Notes: generated by a model from the letters alone, not told the origin. A stretch of 64,000 nt of DNA from Massilia sp. Leaf139 (GCF_001424165.1 NZ_LMOJ01000001.1:647194-711193); one strand, 5' to 3'. Shown: positions 44,070-53,846, counted from the first letter of the stretch. Numbers and translations are program-made.

Positions 44070-45220
44070 TTGTCCGCCGCCAGCCGGTCGCCGAAAGCGA
44101 CCAGGCGCCGTACGCCTTCCATCAGCGTGACGGGGTCGTCGCAGATGTAGCCGATGCGGATGAAGCCGGGCACGCCGAGCGCGTCGCCAGGCATGATGGC
44201 GACGCCTTCCTCGGCCAGCAGGGCTTCGGCGAAGGCTTCGGTGTCGGTCGTCAGCGAACGCACGTCGCCCCACAGGTAGGGGCCGGAATCCGGACAGCGC
44301 ATCTCGATCCACGGCACCTCGACCAGGTGGCGCAGCACCGTGTCGCGCCGTTCGCGGTATTCGTCGATCATGTGCTGCTGCGGGCCGCTGTCGAAGGCGG
44401 CGACCAGGGCGACCTGGGCCAGGTGCGAAGCGGCCGCCGTGATCGGGCCCTGCAGGGTCTGCATCGCCTCGGCGATGGCGGCGGGGCCAAGGGCGAAGCC
44501 GAGGCGCCAGCCCATCATCGCGTAGCTTTGCGAGGCCGAGAAGATCGTCACCACGCCCAGCGCGCGCCAGTCGCACAGGGTGGCGAAGCTGGTGTGGGCC
44601 GGGCCGAAGCTGAGGTGTTCGTAGCTCTCGTCGACGATCACCTGGGCCTTGGTTAAATGCGACCAGGCGCACAGGTGGCCGAGTTCTTCCTTCGCGTAGA
44701 CCTTGCCGGTCGGGTTGTGCGGGTTGTTGACGATGACGAGATCGGCGCGCGGGCAGGCGGCCAGGGTCTCGGGCGTGAGGGTGTCGGGCAGGTCGGCCAG
44801 GATCGGCTTGAGGCCGAGCAGCTGGCAGGTGGTGACATAGGCCGGCCAGTGCGGCTTGAAGATCAGCACGCTGTCGCCCGGATCGGTCATGGCGTACAGG
44901 GCCTGGTACAGCGCCTGCTTGGCGCCGTTGGTGACGATGATCTCGTCGGCTTCGGCGGCGATGCCGTTTTCGCGTTCGAGCTTGGCGCACAGGCTGCGGC
45001 GCACGTCGAGCGCGCCGGCGACGCCGGTGTAGGGCATGGTGCGTTCTTCCTGCACGGCGCGCGTGACGGCGTCGAGCACCGGGGCGGGCGGCGAGAAGTG
45101 GGAGATCGCGATCGAGAAATCGATGATGCCCATCCCCTCGTTGCGGAAGGCTTCGACGCGGCCATGCATGGCGGTCGTGGCCAGGGGGCGGGAAGCGGCA
45201 ATACGGCGTGAAATCTTCAT
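44066..45220 (-). CDS. Class I/II aminotransferase-fold protein lacking the PLP lysine
   Basis: A 384-residue fold-type I aminotransferase-like protein. Most cofactor contacts are present: NNPHNPTG (Asn169), VDESYEHL (Asp197 and Tyr200), GWRLGF (Arg239) and C-terminal IRIGY. The Schiff-base Lys, normally in a SFSKTYAMTGW-like motif, is replaced: this protein reads SASQSYAMMGW with Gln231, codon CAA at 44528-44530. A single base change from AAA would give this, so a mutation or sequencing error is possible. As written, the protein should not form the usual internal aldimine. It is first in a two-gene operon with the hybrid kinase (4-nt overlap), with an inverted repeat upstream. Confidence 0.85.
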   Translation of the reverse strand: MKISRRIAASRPLATTAMHGRVEAFRNEGMGIIDFSIAISHFSPPAPVLDAVTRAVQEERTMPYTGVAGALDVRRSLCAKLERENGIAAEADEIIVTNGAKQALYQALYAMTDPGDSVLIFKPHWPAYVTTCQLLGLKPILADLPDTLTPETLAACPRADLVIVNNPHNPTGKVYAKEELGHLCAWSHLTKAQVIVDESYEHLSFGPAHTSFATLCDWRALGVVTIFSASQSYAMMGWRLGFALGPAAIAEAMQTLQGPITAAASHLAQVALVAAFDSGPQQHMIDEYRERRDTVLRHLVEVPWIEMRCPDSGPYLWGDVRSLTTDTEAFAEALLAEEGVAIMPGDALGVPGFIRIGYICDDPVTLMEGVRRLVAFGDRLAADK

Positions 45221-45260
45221 CTTATTATGTGCTGGTCGATGCGACGTGGGTAAATGATTA

Positions 45261-45277
45261 ACACTGTGTCTCAGTGT
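45261..45277. promoter_or_regulatory. Inverted repeat upstream of the aminotransferase/kinase operon
   Basis: ACACTG-TGTCT-CAGTGT lies 41 bp before the aminotransferase-like gene start, in an AT-richer stretch. It could be an operator for a dimeric regulator. The arms are only 6 bp, so chance occurrence is possible. Confidence 0.35.
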
Positions 45278-45475
45278 GGCTTCCGCTTGCCACAACATTT
45301 CCTGATTGTACTAAACATTTACGTTTAGGCGAGCGCGAATGGCGGTCACCGGGACGTTCCGTTTCACGCATGTCGGATCGTCATCAGGCGCCTGGGGCGC
45401 GGTTGCCGGAGTGAGCGAGCGCCGCGGCGAGAAGGATTCTGGTACGGTAGTCATAACTGCAACAATGGAGCAACC

Positions 45476-45817
45476 ATGAACCATCAGATCGTACGCATGC
45501 TGCCCAATTTCGAAGCCGCCGAAGCGGCGCGCAAGGGCTTGCTGGACGAAGGCTTCGACCCCAACGGCATCGACGTCAACGTGACCACCGACGAAGCCGG
45601 CCCGGCCGAGAGCAATTTCTATGTGGGAGATTCGCCTGAAGTGAAGGGTGGAACCGACTACGAGGACGTCTTCAAGCCCGCCGAGCGCGGCGACCTGTGC
45701 ATGATGACGGTGACGGTCACCAGTGAAGCGCAGCTGGAGCGGGTGGCGGCCATTCTCGAACATAACGGCGGGATCGATATCGACCCCGCCCATCTCGCCG
45801 CCCGTCGCAACGCCTGA
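45476..45817 (+). CDS. Small hypothetical protein, possible stress-protein-like fold
   Basis: A 113-residue soluble protein. The N-terminal half (VRMLPNFEAAEAARKGLLDE) and the C-terminal half (MTVTVTSEAQLERVAAILEH) each form a strand-helix unit, like the domain in YflT/17 kDa general stress proteins or a ferredoxin-like fold. The middle is acidic (YEDVFKPAERGD). GGAGCAACC precedes the start. It converges on the molybdenum hydroxylase gene. No firm family. Confidence 0.65.
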   Translation: MNHQIVRMLPNFEAAEAARKGLLDEGFDPNGIDVNVTTDEAGPAESNFYVGDSPEVKGGTDYEDVFKPAERGDLCMMTVTVTSEAQLERVAAILEHNGGIDIDPAHLAARRNA

Positions 45818-45843
45818 CGCTTCACCAGGCGTTCTGGCGTCGC

Positions 45844-48090
45844 TTAACTCCAGCTCAGGTCGGTTTTACTGAGCGGTAGCTCGCGCACGCGCTTGCCGGT
45901 GGCGGCGAAGATCGCGTTGCAGACGGCCGGCGCCAGCGGCGGCAGCACCGGTTCGCCCAGTCCCGTCACCGGATAATCGGTCTTCAGGAAGTGCATCTCG
46001 ATCTTGGTCGGCGTCTCCGGCATGCGCAGCAGCTTGTAGTCGTGGAAATTGCTTTGCACGACGCGGCCGCCCTCGATGTTCAGCTCCGGATGCATCAGCG
46101 TCGACAGGCCGTCGATCACCGAGCCCTGCACCTGGTTCTCGGCGCCGGACAGGTTGACGATCTGGGCGCCAATGTCGGTCACCACCACGACCCGGTCGAC
46201 CTTCAGCTCGCCCGACTTCGAGACCGTGACCTCGGCGACTTCGGCCACATAGCCGCGGTGGCTGAAGTGGAAGGCGACGCCGGCGCCCTGGCCGCGCGCG
46301 AATTTCTTCTTGCCCCAGCCCGACTTGGCCGCGACTTCACGCAGGACATTCTTCATGCGCGCGACGCTGTAGGGCTGGCCGCGTTCGCCCGTGCCCGGCA
46401 CGATGTCCTTGTCGCCCAGCAGTTCCAGGCGGAACTCGACCGGATCGCGTCCGCCCGCATGCGCCAGCTCGTCGATGAAGCTGTGGAAGACCCAGGAAAA
46501 CACGCTGCTGCCCGGTGCGCGCCATGGCCCCATCGGGATGCGGCATTCGAGCGCGGTTTGTTCCAGCAGGCAGTTGGCCAGCCAGCGGCCGGGGAATTCG
46601 TCGCCCGATAGGCTGCCGCCGCTGCCCGGCTGCAGGATGCTCTTGCCTTCGCGCTCGACGCGGTTGGCGAAGGTGACGAAATGGTTGTGCCAGCCGACCA
46701 GCTTGCCATTGGCGTCGACGCCGCCGCGCAGGTGGTGGAAGCCGCCCGGACGGAAATGGTCGTGCTGCAAATCGTCTTCGCGCGTCCAGGTCAGTTTCAC
46801 CGGCGCGCCGACCTTTTGCGCGATGGCGGTGGCCTCGACGATGAAGTCCGACGACAGGCGCCGGCCGAAACCGCCGCCGCTGCGGATGATGTGCAGGACG
46901 ATCTTTTCCTTCGGGATGCCGAAGGTCGTGCTGACCAGGGCCTGGCCCGAACCCGGATTCTGGGTCGGGGCCCAGAGTTCGAGCGTGCCCTCGCTCGGTT
47001 TGAACCAGGCCGTGCAGTTCTGCGGCTCCATGCTCGCGTGCGAGATGAAGGGATAGGTGTAGCTGGCTTCGACGGTTTTCGCCGCGCCGGCAAACGCCGC
47101 GCCAACGTCGCCATCCTTGCGTAGTACGGTCGTGCCCGGCTTGCCGGCAGCGGCCTTGGCCTGGGCGGCGAAATCGGCCCAGCTGTGCGTGCTGCCCGTG
47201 CCTTCGTCCCATTTCACTTCCAGCGCGCGGCGCGCCTTGAAGGCGGCCCAGGTCGAGGTGGCGACGATCGCCACGCCCGGCCGCAGGCCGTTCAGGTTCT
47301 CGGTGCCTTCGACGATGAAGGCATCCTTCACGCCGGGCATTGCCTTGATGGCCGCCAGGTTGGCGCCCACCGGCTTGCCGCCGAAGACCGGGCACTTCGC
47401 GTACACGGCGTACAGCATGCCGGGCAATTGCACGTCGATGCCGAACAGGGGCTTGCCGCTGACGATGGCGCCGTTGTCGACGCCGCCGATGCGGGTGCCG
47501 AGGAGGGTGTAAGTGGCTGGATCCTTCAGCTGTACCTGGGCTGCCTCGGGCAGCGGCAGCTTGGCGGCGGCCGGCACCAGTGCGCCATAGCCGAGCTTGC
47601 GTCCGCTCGGGGTGTGATGGATGGCGCCGTGGGCCGCACGGCATTCGGCAGCTGGAACATTCCACGTTTGTGCTGCCGCCTGCACCAAAACGGTGCGTGC
47701 GGTCGCGCCCAGGCGGTGGAAATCGTTGTAGTTGGTTGGGGTCGAGGTCGAGCCGCCGGCGCCCTGGCTGCCGTAGGCCGGATTCAGGCCGCCCTGGACG
47801 ATGCGCACGTCCTTCCAATCGATCTCGAGTTCCTCGGCAATCACCATCGGCAGCGAGGTCTTGATGCCCTGGCCGATTTCCGGCTGCTTCGATACCAGGG
47901 TGACGACGCCGTCGCGGCCGATGCGGATGAAGATGTTCGGGGAGAATTCGGCGGCGCCGGCATCGGCCGCGCCTTGGGCCGCGAGCACGCCGCCCGGGCC
48001 CATGCCGATGACGAGGGCGCCGGCGCCGGCCGTGCGCAGGAAGCCGCGGCGCGCTGGAGAAAGGGGAGCGGGAGAGCGGGGCGCGTTCAT
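45844..48090 (-). CDS. Molybdopterin-binding hydroxylase large subunit, isoquinoline 1-oxidoreductase type
   Basis: A 748-residue xanthine-oxidase-family large subunit of the IorB branch, in which an N-terminal Tat leader ([20 protein letters not shown]) sends the enzyme to the periplasm. Cofactor and active-site elements include [59 protein letters not shown] and the C-terminal [14 protein letters not shown] carrying the catalytic Glu. Its start overlaps the iron-sulfur subunit gene by 4 nt. Substrates of relatives are N-heterocycles or aldehydes; the one here is unknown. No cytochrome subunit is adjacent. Confidence 0.88.
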   Translation of the reverse strand: MNAPRSPAPLSPARRGFLRTAGAGALVIGMGPGGVLAAQGAADAGAAEFSPNIFIRIGRDGVVTLVSKQPEIGQGIKTSLPMVIAEELEIDWKDVRIVQGGLNPAYGSQGAGGSTSTPTNYNDFHRLGATARTVLVQAAAQTWNVPAAECRAAHGAIHHTPSGRKLGYGALVPAAAKLPLPEAAQVQLKDPATYTLLGTRIGGVDNGAIVSGKPLFGIDVQLPGMLYAVYAKCPVFGGKPVGANLAAIKAMPGVKDAFIVEGTENLNGLRPGVAIVATSTWAAFKARRALEVKWDEGTGSTHSWADFAAQAKAAAGKPGTTVLRKDGDVGAAFAGAAKTVEASYTYPFISHASMEPQNCTAWFKPSEGTLELWAPTQNPGSGQALVSTTFGIPKEKIVLHIIRSGGGFGRRLSSDFIVEATAIAQKVGAPVKLTWTREDDLQHDHFRPGGFHHLRGGVDANGKLVGWHNHFVTFANRVEREGKSILQPGSGGSLSGDEFPGRWLANCLLEQTALECRIPMGPWRAPGSSVFSWVFHSFIDELAHAGGRDPVEFRLELLGDKDIVPGTGERGQPYSVARMKNVLREVAAKSGWGKKKFARGQGAGVAFHFSHRGYVAEVAEVTVSKSGELKVDRVVVVTDIGAQIVNLSGAENQVQGSVIDGLSTLMHPELNIEGGRVVQSNFHDYKLLRMPETPTKIEMHFLKTDYPVTGLGEPVLPPLAPAVCNAIFAATGKRVRELPLSKTDLSWS

Positions 48091-48569
48091 GCCTTGCCTT
48101 TCTTGGTGGTGACGGCAATCTCGGCGGCGCGGTGGATGCCGGCGCGGATGCGGGTATAGGTCGCGCAGCGGCACAGGTTGCCGGCCATGGCTTCGTCGAT
48201 CTGGGCGTCGGTCGGCTTCGGGTGCGCTTTCAGGAGGGCGCAGGCGCTCATGATCTGGCCCGACTGGCAGTAGCCGCACTGCGGCACGTCGAGTTCCTGC
48301 CAGGCTTGCTGCAGGGGATGCTGGTGTTGCGGATGCAGGCCTTCGATGGTCGTAATCCTGGCCTTGCCGATGCCGGACACCGGCAGCAGGCAGGAGCGCG
48401 TCGGCGCGCCGTCGATGTGCACGGTGCAGGCGCCACACTGTCCGGCGCCGCAGCCATACTTGGCCCCGACCAGTCCGAGCGAATCGCGCAGCGCCCACAA
48501 CAGCGGGGTGTCGGCGTCGACGTCGACCTGGCGCGGCTTGCCGTTGATGTTCAGGGTGTACTTACTCAT
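48087..48569 (-). CDS. [2Fe-2S] subunit of the molybdenum hydroxylase, IorA type
   Basis: A 160-residue small subunit with two [2Fe-2S] domains. The plant-type site is [12 protein letters not shown] with a later Cys (SCLLP). The C-terminal site is [13 protein letters not shown] plus [12 protein letters not shown]. This is the standard small subunit of two-component xanthine-oxidase-family enzymes. The Met at 48569 follows AGGAAAAGTCG; the frame upstream is not supported. The 4-nt overlap with the large subunit gene implies coupled translation. Confidence 0.92.
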   Translation of the reverse strand: MSKYTLNINGKPRQVDVDADTPLLWALRDSLGLVGAKYGCGAGQCGACTVHIDGAPTRSCLLPVSGIGKARITTIEGLHPQHQHPLQQAWQELDVPQCGYCQSGQIMSACALLKAHPKPTDAQIDEAMAGNLCRCATYTRIRAGIHRAAEIAVTTKKGKA

Positions 48570-48803
48570 CGACTTTTCCTTGCCTGGATATAAACCCGAG
48601 CATCGTAGCAAAATGCAGCAGGGAAAAGGGTGGTCAGAGGAAAGTATATTGTTAGCGAATTGTTGTCATGGAGGCGGCTGCGCAGGCCTTTCCAGGGATG
48701 CAGCTTGCCGGCCATCCGGACGAAGGCGGCCGGCGGCGTGGCGGCGCCGCGACGGCCTGCCCAGTGCCCAGTGCTTTCCAATGGTGTTTTTTTGCTAACA
48801 CTA

Positions 48804-48809
48804 TATAAT
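48804..48809 (+). promoter_or_regulatory. -10 element of the zinc-ribbon gene
   Basis: A perfect TATAAT lies 31 bp before the start codon, within an AT-rich run in otherwise GC-rich DNA. No convincing -35 is seen at 16-18 bp; TTTCCA at 48775 is too far. The leader would be about 25 nt. Confidence 0.45.
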
Positions 48810-48840
48810 CGGCGCTTTGCGATCACCGACACAGGCGCCC

Positions 48841-49497
48841 ATGTCAGCCGAGATGCAGTTTTCCAATAATTACAGGGATCTGAGCAACCAGTCCGGCGTC
48901 GACGCCGGCTTCCAGTTCGAATTCTATTGCCAGCGCTGCAGCGACCGCTGGCGCACCCATTACAAACCCTACCGCAGCGGCCAGGCTTCGGGCTGGCTGC
49001 AGAAGGGCGCGAGCATGTTCGGCGGGCTGCTCGGCAACGCCAGCAGCGTCCTCAACGGCATGGCCCAGGCCGGCTGGCATTCGGCGCGCGACGAGGCGTT
49101 CACCGAAGCGGTTGCGGCCGGCAAGGCCCACTTCGACCGCTGCGGCAATTGCCATAATTATGTGTGCGCGCCGTGCTTCGACCGCGCCAACGGCCTGTGC
49201 TTCAACTGCGCGCCGAACGTCAAGGTGGCGATCACCCAGGCGCGGGCCCGCGGCGAAGTGCAGGGCGCGTCGGAACGGGCGGACGTCGAGGGACGCGCCC
49301 GCGGCGCCAACCACGATGTGCGCGAGGAGATGCAGCTGGTCTGCCCGGAATGCCGCACCGAGACCCATGGGGCGAAATTCTGTCCGCAATGCGGCTACCG
49401 GATGGCGCAGCAGGTGCAGTGCACCGGCTGTTCGACGGCGCTGCAGCCGGGTACCAAGTTTTGTACGGAATGTGGGCAGCGTCAGCCGGGCACCTGA
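48841..49497 (+). CDS. Zinc-ribbon protein of unknown function
   Basis: A 218-residue soluble protein with many Cys pairs: YCQRCSDRW near residue 30, CGNCHNYVCAPC and CFNC near 100-122, and two zinc ribbons at the C-terminus (CPECRTE...FCPQCGYRM and CTGCSTA...FCTECGQR). A Gly/Ser-rich helical middle (MFGGLLGNASSVLNGMAQAG) separates the first from the rest. Such double C-terminal ribbons often mediate protein-protein contacts. No enzymatic domain is seen. It converges on the erythromycin-esterase gene. Confidence 0.8.
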   Translation: MSAEMQFSNNYRDLSNQSGVDAGFQFEFYCQRCSDRWRTHYKPYRSGQASGWLQKGASMFGGLLGNASSVLNGMAQAGWHSARDEAFTEAVAAGKAHFDRCGNCHNYVCAPCFDRANGLCFNCAPNVKVAITQARARGEVQGASERADVEGRARGANHDVREEMQLVCPECRTETHGAKFCPQCGYRMAQQVQCTGCSTALQPGTKFCTECGQRQPGT

Positions 49498-49581
49498 GCC
49501 TGGCCGGTATGCACCCGCGGCGGATGTGCGCCGCGGACTGTCCGGAGCCTTGTGGCCATTAGCCACAATGACGGGTTCGCC

Positions 49582-49704
49582 GGACTCCGGAGTCCACAGG
49601 CTTGCGCGTGCAACCCCAGCTCGGGATCGCTTGCACCGCGGCTGGTTCTCCAGCGTCACGGGTCGGTGCGCTCCAGAGCCGTGGACTCGGGAGTCCACCC
49701 TACG
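49582..49704. repeat. Variant intergenic palindromes
   Basis: GGACTCCGGAGTCC (49582-49595) and GGACTCGGGAGTCC followed by ACCCTACG (49683-49704) form a variant of the intergenic repeat pair, with a different core but the same CCCTACG tail. They lie between convergent genes. Confidence 0.6.
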
Positions 49705-49776
49705 CAGGCCAGGCAGCGGGCCGCCTCCGGTCACGGTGCGCTTGCCGGCCCTAATGGATACATGCCGTATCGCTCT

Positions 49777-51129
49777 CTAGATCCCCTCGGGATAGGTCTC
49801 CGGCGGTTCGCCCGAATGCCAGCCGCTCGTCGCGTCGAGCGGAGTCAGGGCATTGGTGCGGTCGATATGGATGATGGCGTCGAACTGCTCGGCGAGCTGG
49901 GCGTTGAAGTAATGGCTCTGGCGTTCGGTGCGCGGCAGGTAGAGCACGCCGATTGCCCGTTCCAGGCGCTTTTCCAGCAGCAGGCGGCGCGCTGGACTTT
50001 CGTCGCGCAGGTTCAGGTAGAAGCGTGGCAGGCCGACAGCGTGCAGCAATTCCTCGTAGCTGCCCGGCATGCCGGGGCGCACGCGCTTGCGCTCGGCCGG
50101 GCCGTCCCATTCCGAGGCCGCCGTCACATGGCCGTCGTAGGTGGAAAAGCCGATCAGGCAGGTCTGGCCGGGGTAGGCCTTGCGCGCCAGCTCGCCCACA
50201 TTCCATTCGCCGAGGGCGCCCATGTAGGTGGCGCGGGCGTCGCCTAGATGGGAGTTGTGTGCCCAGATGACGATCTTCGCGGGCGTGCCATCCTTCGAAA
50301 GGTGGCGCTCTAGCGCGCTCAGCGTTTCCGCCATGTGGCTGTCGCGCAGGTTCCAGGACGAGACCCGGCCGCGGAACATGGTGCGGTAGTATTCCTCGGC
50401 ATTTTTCACGAGGCGCGCGTTCTGCTGGGCGTAGAAAAAGGCGTCCTCGCTCGAGGCGCCGTCGGCCTGCATGTAATCGAAGGCGCGTTGCTGGAGTTCC
50501 TGCAGCTGGGTCAGCACGCCTTGCTGGCAGGATTCGGACAGCCCGACGCCGGTGGCATAACCGTAGTGCTGGCTGTCTTCGTCGTAGTGGTCGAAGCAGG
50601 CGTAGCGGCGCCGCGCTTCCTCGGCGGCGACCGGATCGACGGCGTCGAGGTAGTTCAGCACTTCGCGTACCGAAGTGAACAGGCTGTACAGATCCAGTCC
50701 GTAGAAGCCGACTTTTGGGCCCGCCCGCACGCCCGCGTTGTGCGTGCGCAGCCAGTCGACGAAGTTGACGATATCCGTGTTCCGCCACATCCAGGCCGGA
50801 AAGCGCTCGAAGCCCGACAGCGCTCCATTGGCATCGAGATCCGCACTGGCGTCGCCGCCTTCGCCGCGCACATAGCGGTTGACGCGGTAGGCGTCGGGCC
50901 AGTCGGCCTCGACCGCCACCGCCGTAAAACCCTTTTCGCGGATCAGGCGCTGGGTGATGCGCGCACGTTCCTCGTAAAACTCGTGGGTGCCGTGCGTCGC
51001 TTCGCCGAGCAGCACGAAGCGGGCGTCGCCCACGAGCTTCATCAGGGCGTCGTAGTCGCCCGCGCCGCCATCGAGCGGCCGGGCGGCGGCCGCCAATGCG
51101 GCCGCGCTGATATCGACTGCGGCCGTCAT
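49777..51129 (-). CDS. Erythromycin-esterase-family protein
   Basis: A 450-residue EreA/succinoglycan-biosynthesis-family protein. The conserved metal/active-site segments are VLLGEATHGTHEFYEER (His and Glu), AVEADWPDAYRVNRYV, WMWRNTDIVNFVDWLR and IWAHNSHLGDARATYM. The family includes macrolide esterases, but most members in genomes, especially beside phosphoribosyltransferase genes as here, are of unknown function and should not be read as resistance genes. It is the last gene of a same-strand stress-type cluster. Confidence 0.88.
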   Translation of the reverse strand: MTAAVDISAAALAAAARPLDGGAGDYDALMKLVGDARFVLLGEATHGTHEFYEERARITQRLIREKGFTAVAVEADWPDAYRVNRYVRGEGGDASADLDANGALSGFERFPAWMWRNTDIVNFVDWLRTHNAGVRAGPKVGFYGLDLYSLFTSVREVLNYLDAVDPVAAEEARRRYACFDHYDEDSQHYGYATGVGLSESCQQGVLTQLQELQQRAFDYMQADGASSEDAFFYAQQNARLVKNAEEYYRTMFRGRVSSWNLRDSHMAETLSALERHLSKDGTPAKIVIWAHNSHLGDARATYMGALGEWNVGELARKAYPGQTCLIGFSTYDGHVTAASEWDGPAERKRVRPGMPGSYEELLHAVGLPRFYLNLRDESPARRLLLEKRLERAIGVLYLPRTERQSHYFNAQLAEQFDAIIHIDRTNALTPLDATSGWHSGEPPETYPEGI

Positions 51130-51305
51130 GACATTCGAACCTGTCTCTGCAGGGAATGGGTCATTGCTGATGCGCCTGACAAGCGGGTGCTGCGTTGCTC
51201 GTCGCGTATTCGGTCAACTCGTGGTTTGCCATGCGGTCTCCTCGCGCCTTGCTCCCCCTTGTCATGCATCATCATCAACTTCCTCCTCCCTACAGAAACA
51301 GGTTC

Positions 51306-52502
51306 TCAGTGCAGGAACCGGCTGCCCGATTTCTCGCGCTGGGCCGCATCGTGCGGGATGGCGCCGCGTTCGATGTAGTGCTTCATGCGCGCCAGGTCGT
51401 CGTCCATCTGGCCTTTCGGGTCGGAACCGAACAGCGATGCGGCGGCGTGGCCGAGGGCGCCGGCCGGCGGCGAGTAGGACAGGCGCACGGTGACGCGGGT
51501 GCCGCCGCGGTAGGGCTCGAACTCGACCGAGCCGGAGTTCGGAATCTGCGCGCCCGGTTCGCTGCGCCAGGCCAGGCGGCGGTTCTTGGTCTGCTCGGTG
51601 AGCACCGAATCGAACTCGAACTGGCTGCCGGCCGGGCCTTGGACGACCCAGTGCGAGCGGCGATGGCCGATGTCGCGCACTTCGACCACGTGCGACATGA
51701 AGCGCGGGAAGTTTTCGTAGTTGTTCCACATCTCGTAGACCTCGGACGGCGAGGCATCGATGCGGATGGTTTTCTCGAGGTCGATGGGACGGGCGCGGCC
51801 GCCGAACAGACTGGACGCCAGGCCCGACGAGGACTCTCCGCCGCGCGCGGCCAGCGCCAGGCCGGCCAGGCCGACGGCAGCCGCCAGCGGCGAGCGCCGG
51901 AACAGGCCGATGAGGCCGAGCAGGCCGCCGCCGACCACGGCGGGATTGCGCAGCAGGGCCGACAGGTCGGAGCGGCTGTCGAGGTGAAGGGCGCCCATGG
52001 CGCTGCCTGCGGCGTCGCTGGCCATGCGGCTCAGGCGCGAAGCGGCGGCGCTGGCGCTGCTCGAGGCGGAGTCGATCATGCGCGAGGCGCTGTCGACGGT
52101 GTCGTCGTAGGCATGGCGCACGGCGCCGTTGGGACGGACGGCGTCGTAGGCGCGGTTGGCGCTGGTGCTGGCCTCGTCCATGTACCGGCCGGCGCGATTG
52201 CCGGCTTCGTCGAGGTATTTGCCGCCGGTCTTGCCGGCTTCCTCGAGCATGTCGCCGGCGGCGTCGCCCGCCTGGCGTGCGGCCAGGCCGATGCGTTCGC
52301 CAATGCCGTGCCAGGCATTGCCGAGCGCACTGCCGGTGCGCGAACCCGCGTTGCGGATCGCCGTGGTCGAGGTGGCGCGTCGTGCGCTGCCACGATCCGG
52401 GTCGAGCATGTACATCAGCAGGGCGCCCGCGGCGGCCCCGCCCAGCAGCTTGGCCAGATCGCTCGCTTCGATGCTGTTGTCGGTGGTGGTGGTATGCCTC
52501 AT
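51306..52502 (-). CDS. SRPBCC (polyketide-cyclase-like) protein with Ala-rich N-terminal region
   Basis: A 398-residue protein. Residues ~15-40 include a possible membrane segment (AKLLGGAAAGALLMYMLDPD, a motif of membrane-anchored YtxH-like proteins). A long Ala/Ser/Asp amphipathic region (~50-165) and a hydrophobic stretch (VVGGGLLGLIGLF, LAAAVGLAGLALAA) follow. The C-terminal SRPBCC domain (~240-375) begins IDLEKTIRIDASPSEVYEMW and has a lipid- or ligand-binding cavity in relatives. It overlaps the phosphoribosyltransferase gene by 4 nt. Its function is unknown; association with envelope stress is inferred from neighbours. Confidence 0.82.
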   Translation of the reverse strand: MRHTTTTDNSIEASDLAKLLGGAAAGALLMYMLDPDRGSARRATSTTAIRNAGSRTGSALGNAWHGIGERIGLAARQAGDAAGDMLEEAGKTGGKYLDEAGNRAGRYMDEASTSANRAYDAVRPNGAVRHAYDDTVDSASRMIDSASSSASAAASRLSRMASDAAGSAMGALHLDSRSDLSALLRNPAVVGGGLLGLIGLFRRSPLAAAVGLAGLALAARGGESSSGLASSLFGGRARPIDLEKTIRIDASPSEVYEMWNNYENFPRFMSHVVEVRDIGHRRSHWVVQGPAGSQFEFDSVLTEQTKNRRLAWRSEPGAQIPNSGSVEFEPYRGGTRVTVRLSYSPPAGALGHAAASLFGSDPKGQMDDDLARMKHYIERGAIPHDAAQREKSGSRFLH

Positions 52503-53227
52503 GTTTCGTCCTCTCTGTTGGGTTGTCGCAGTTGCTGCGGTTGCCGCAGTTGGATATCGGGCCGGCGATCCAGTTCGGCGCGCCAGGCCATTGTCAGCAA
52601 TTCCTGCACTTCTTCGTCGCCCGTCTGGTCGAAGCAGTCGTACCACTGGCTGACCGCCCGGAAAAACGGCGGCGCGGCCAGGCAGACCAGCTCGTCGGCC
52701 AGCGGCGCCAGCGCCGCCAGCGTCTCGGGCGGCGCCACGGGCGCGGCCACGACGACATGCCGTGCGCCCTGGGAGCGCACGACCTCGACTGCGGCCTGCA
52801 TCGTCGATCCGGTGGCAATGCCATCGTCGACGACCAGCACCGTGCGCCCGGCCAGGGGCGGCTGGGGGCGTCCGCCCCGGTAGAGGCGGGCGCGCCGTTC
52901 GATCTCGCTCAGCTCGCGCGCGGCAATCGCGTCGACCTGTTCCTGCGTTACACCCATCAGTCCTGGCACGCCGGGCTGGAGCACCCGCACGCCGCCGCTG
53001 CCGACGGCGCCGATCGCATACTCGGGCTGGTAGGGCAAACCCAGCTTGCGCACGAGCAGGACGTCGAGCGCGAGCTCGAGCGACATCGCCACGGCGAAGG
53101 CCACCGGGACGCCACCGCGCGGCAAGCCCAGCACGATCGTGTCGGGCTGGTGGGCGTAGGCGCCAAGCGCTTTCGCAAGCAGCTTGCCGGCCTGCGCGCG
53201 GTTCTTGAAACGGCGAACGTCGGCCAT
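52499..53227 (-). CDS. Phosphoribosyltransferase-family protein
   Basis: A 242-residue type I PRTase-fold protein with the PRPP-binding signature VLVVDDGIATGSTM (~128-141) and N-terminal VLGLPRGGVPVAFAVA. This is the group found with dienelactone hydrolase, Hsp20 and erythromycin-esterase-type genes, whose reaction is not known. The tail carries a short tandem duplication (QLRQPQQLRQPN). Its stop overlaps the SRPBCC gene start by 4 nt, so the two are translationally coupled. The hsp20 gene lies 90 nt upstream on the same strand. Confidence 0.88.
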   Translation of the reverse strand: MADVRRFKNRAQAGKLLAKALGAYAHQPDTIVLGLPRGGVPVAFAVAMSLELALDVLLVRKLGLPYQPEYAIGAVGSGGVRVLQPGVPGLMGVTQEQVDAIAARELSEIERRARLYRGGRPQPPLAGRTVLVVDDGIATGSTMQAAVEVVRSQGARHVVVAAPVAPPETLAALAPLADELVCLAAPPFFRAVSQWYDCFDQTGDEEVQELLTMAWRAELDRRPDIQLRQPQQLRQPNREDET

Positions 53228-53317
53228 CGCGATCGATCCCGGCGCACCCGGCCTTGCGGCCTGGCGTGCGCCCTAGGCTAACCCGGCCTTCCGTGGCGCC
53301 CGGCGCCTTGCGGCCGC

Positions 53318-53788
53318 CTACTGGATCTCGATGCGCCGTGCCGCGCCGCCCTGTTTCTTAGGCAGCGTCAGGTGCAGCACACCGTTTTCCAGCGTGGCCT
53401 GCGCGGCGCCGTCGTCGACCTCGGACGGCAAGGTAAAACTGCGCATGAACTTCCGTGCTGAGCGTTCAGAATACACCACGTTTTCGCCCTCGCGCCGCTC
53501 GTTTGCCTTGCGGCATTCTCCTTCGATGCTGACGCGCTGGTGTTCGATGGCGACCTTCAGGTCGGCCTTCTCCACACCCGGCATCTCGGCCTCGATTTCA
53601 TAAGCCTGCTCGGTTTCGCGCAGGTCGAGGCGCGGGATGCTGGCCCCGTCGTCGAGGCGGCGGCCGCTCGCGGCCAGGGGTGCGAAGAAATCGTCGAACA
53701 TGCTTTCGACAAGGCGGCCGAACCCGTCCTCGACCGCGCCGGGCCGGTAGGCCGACAGGGGCATGTTGTTTCTCCTGACGAGATTCAT
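53318..53788 (-). CDS. Small heat-shock protein, Hsp20 family
   Basis: A 156-residue chaperone. The alpha-crystallin domain (~50-150) runs IPRLDLRETEQAYEIEAEMP, GVEKADLKVAIEHQRVSIEG and FTLPSEVDDGAAQATLENGV, with LHLTLPK as its last strand. The C-terminal IEIQ is the I-X-I anchor used in oligomer assembly. GGAGG precedes the start at 53788. A sigma-32-like promoter lies ~65 bp upstream, so heat-shock control is likely. It holds unfolding proteins in a refoldable state in the cytoplasm. Confidence 0.93.
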   Translation of the reverse strand: MNLVRRNNMPLSAYRPGAVEDGFGRLVESMFDDFFAPLAASGRRLDDGASIPRLDLRETEQAYEIEAEMPGVEKADLKVAIEHQRVSIEGECRKANERREGENVVYSERSARKFMRSFTLPSEVDDGAAQATLENGVLHLTLPKKQGGAARRIEIQ

Positions 53789-53846
53789 GGTGAGCCTCCA
53801 TTCTTCACAGGTTTTCACGATGAACGCGGCGTGCGCCACACCTGTT

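Noticed and set aside
49777..51129. Reading the erythromycin-esterase-family gene as macrolide resistance
   Set aside because: The chromosomal stress-gene context and no mobile element argue against it; most family members have no shown esterase activity on macrolides.
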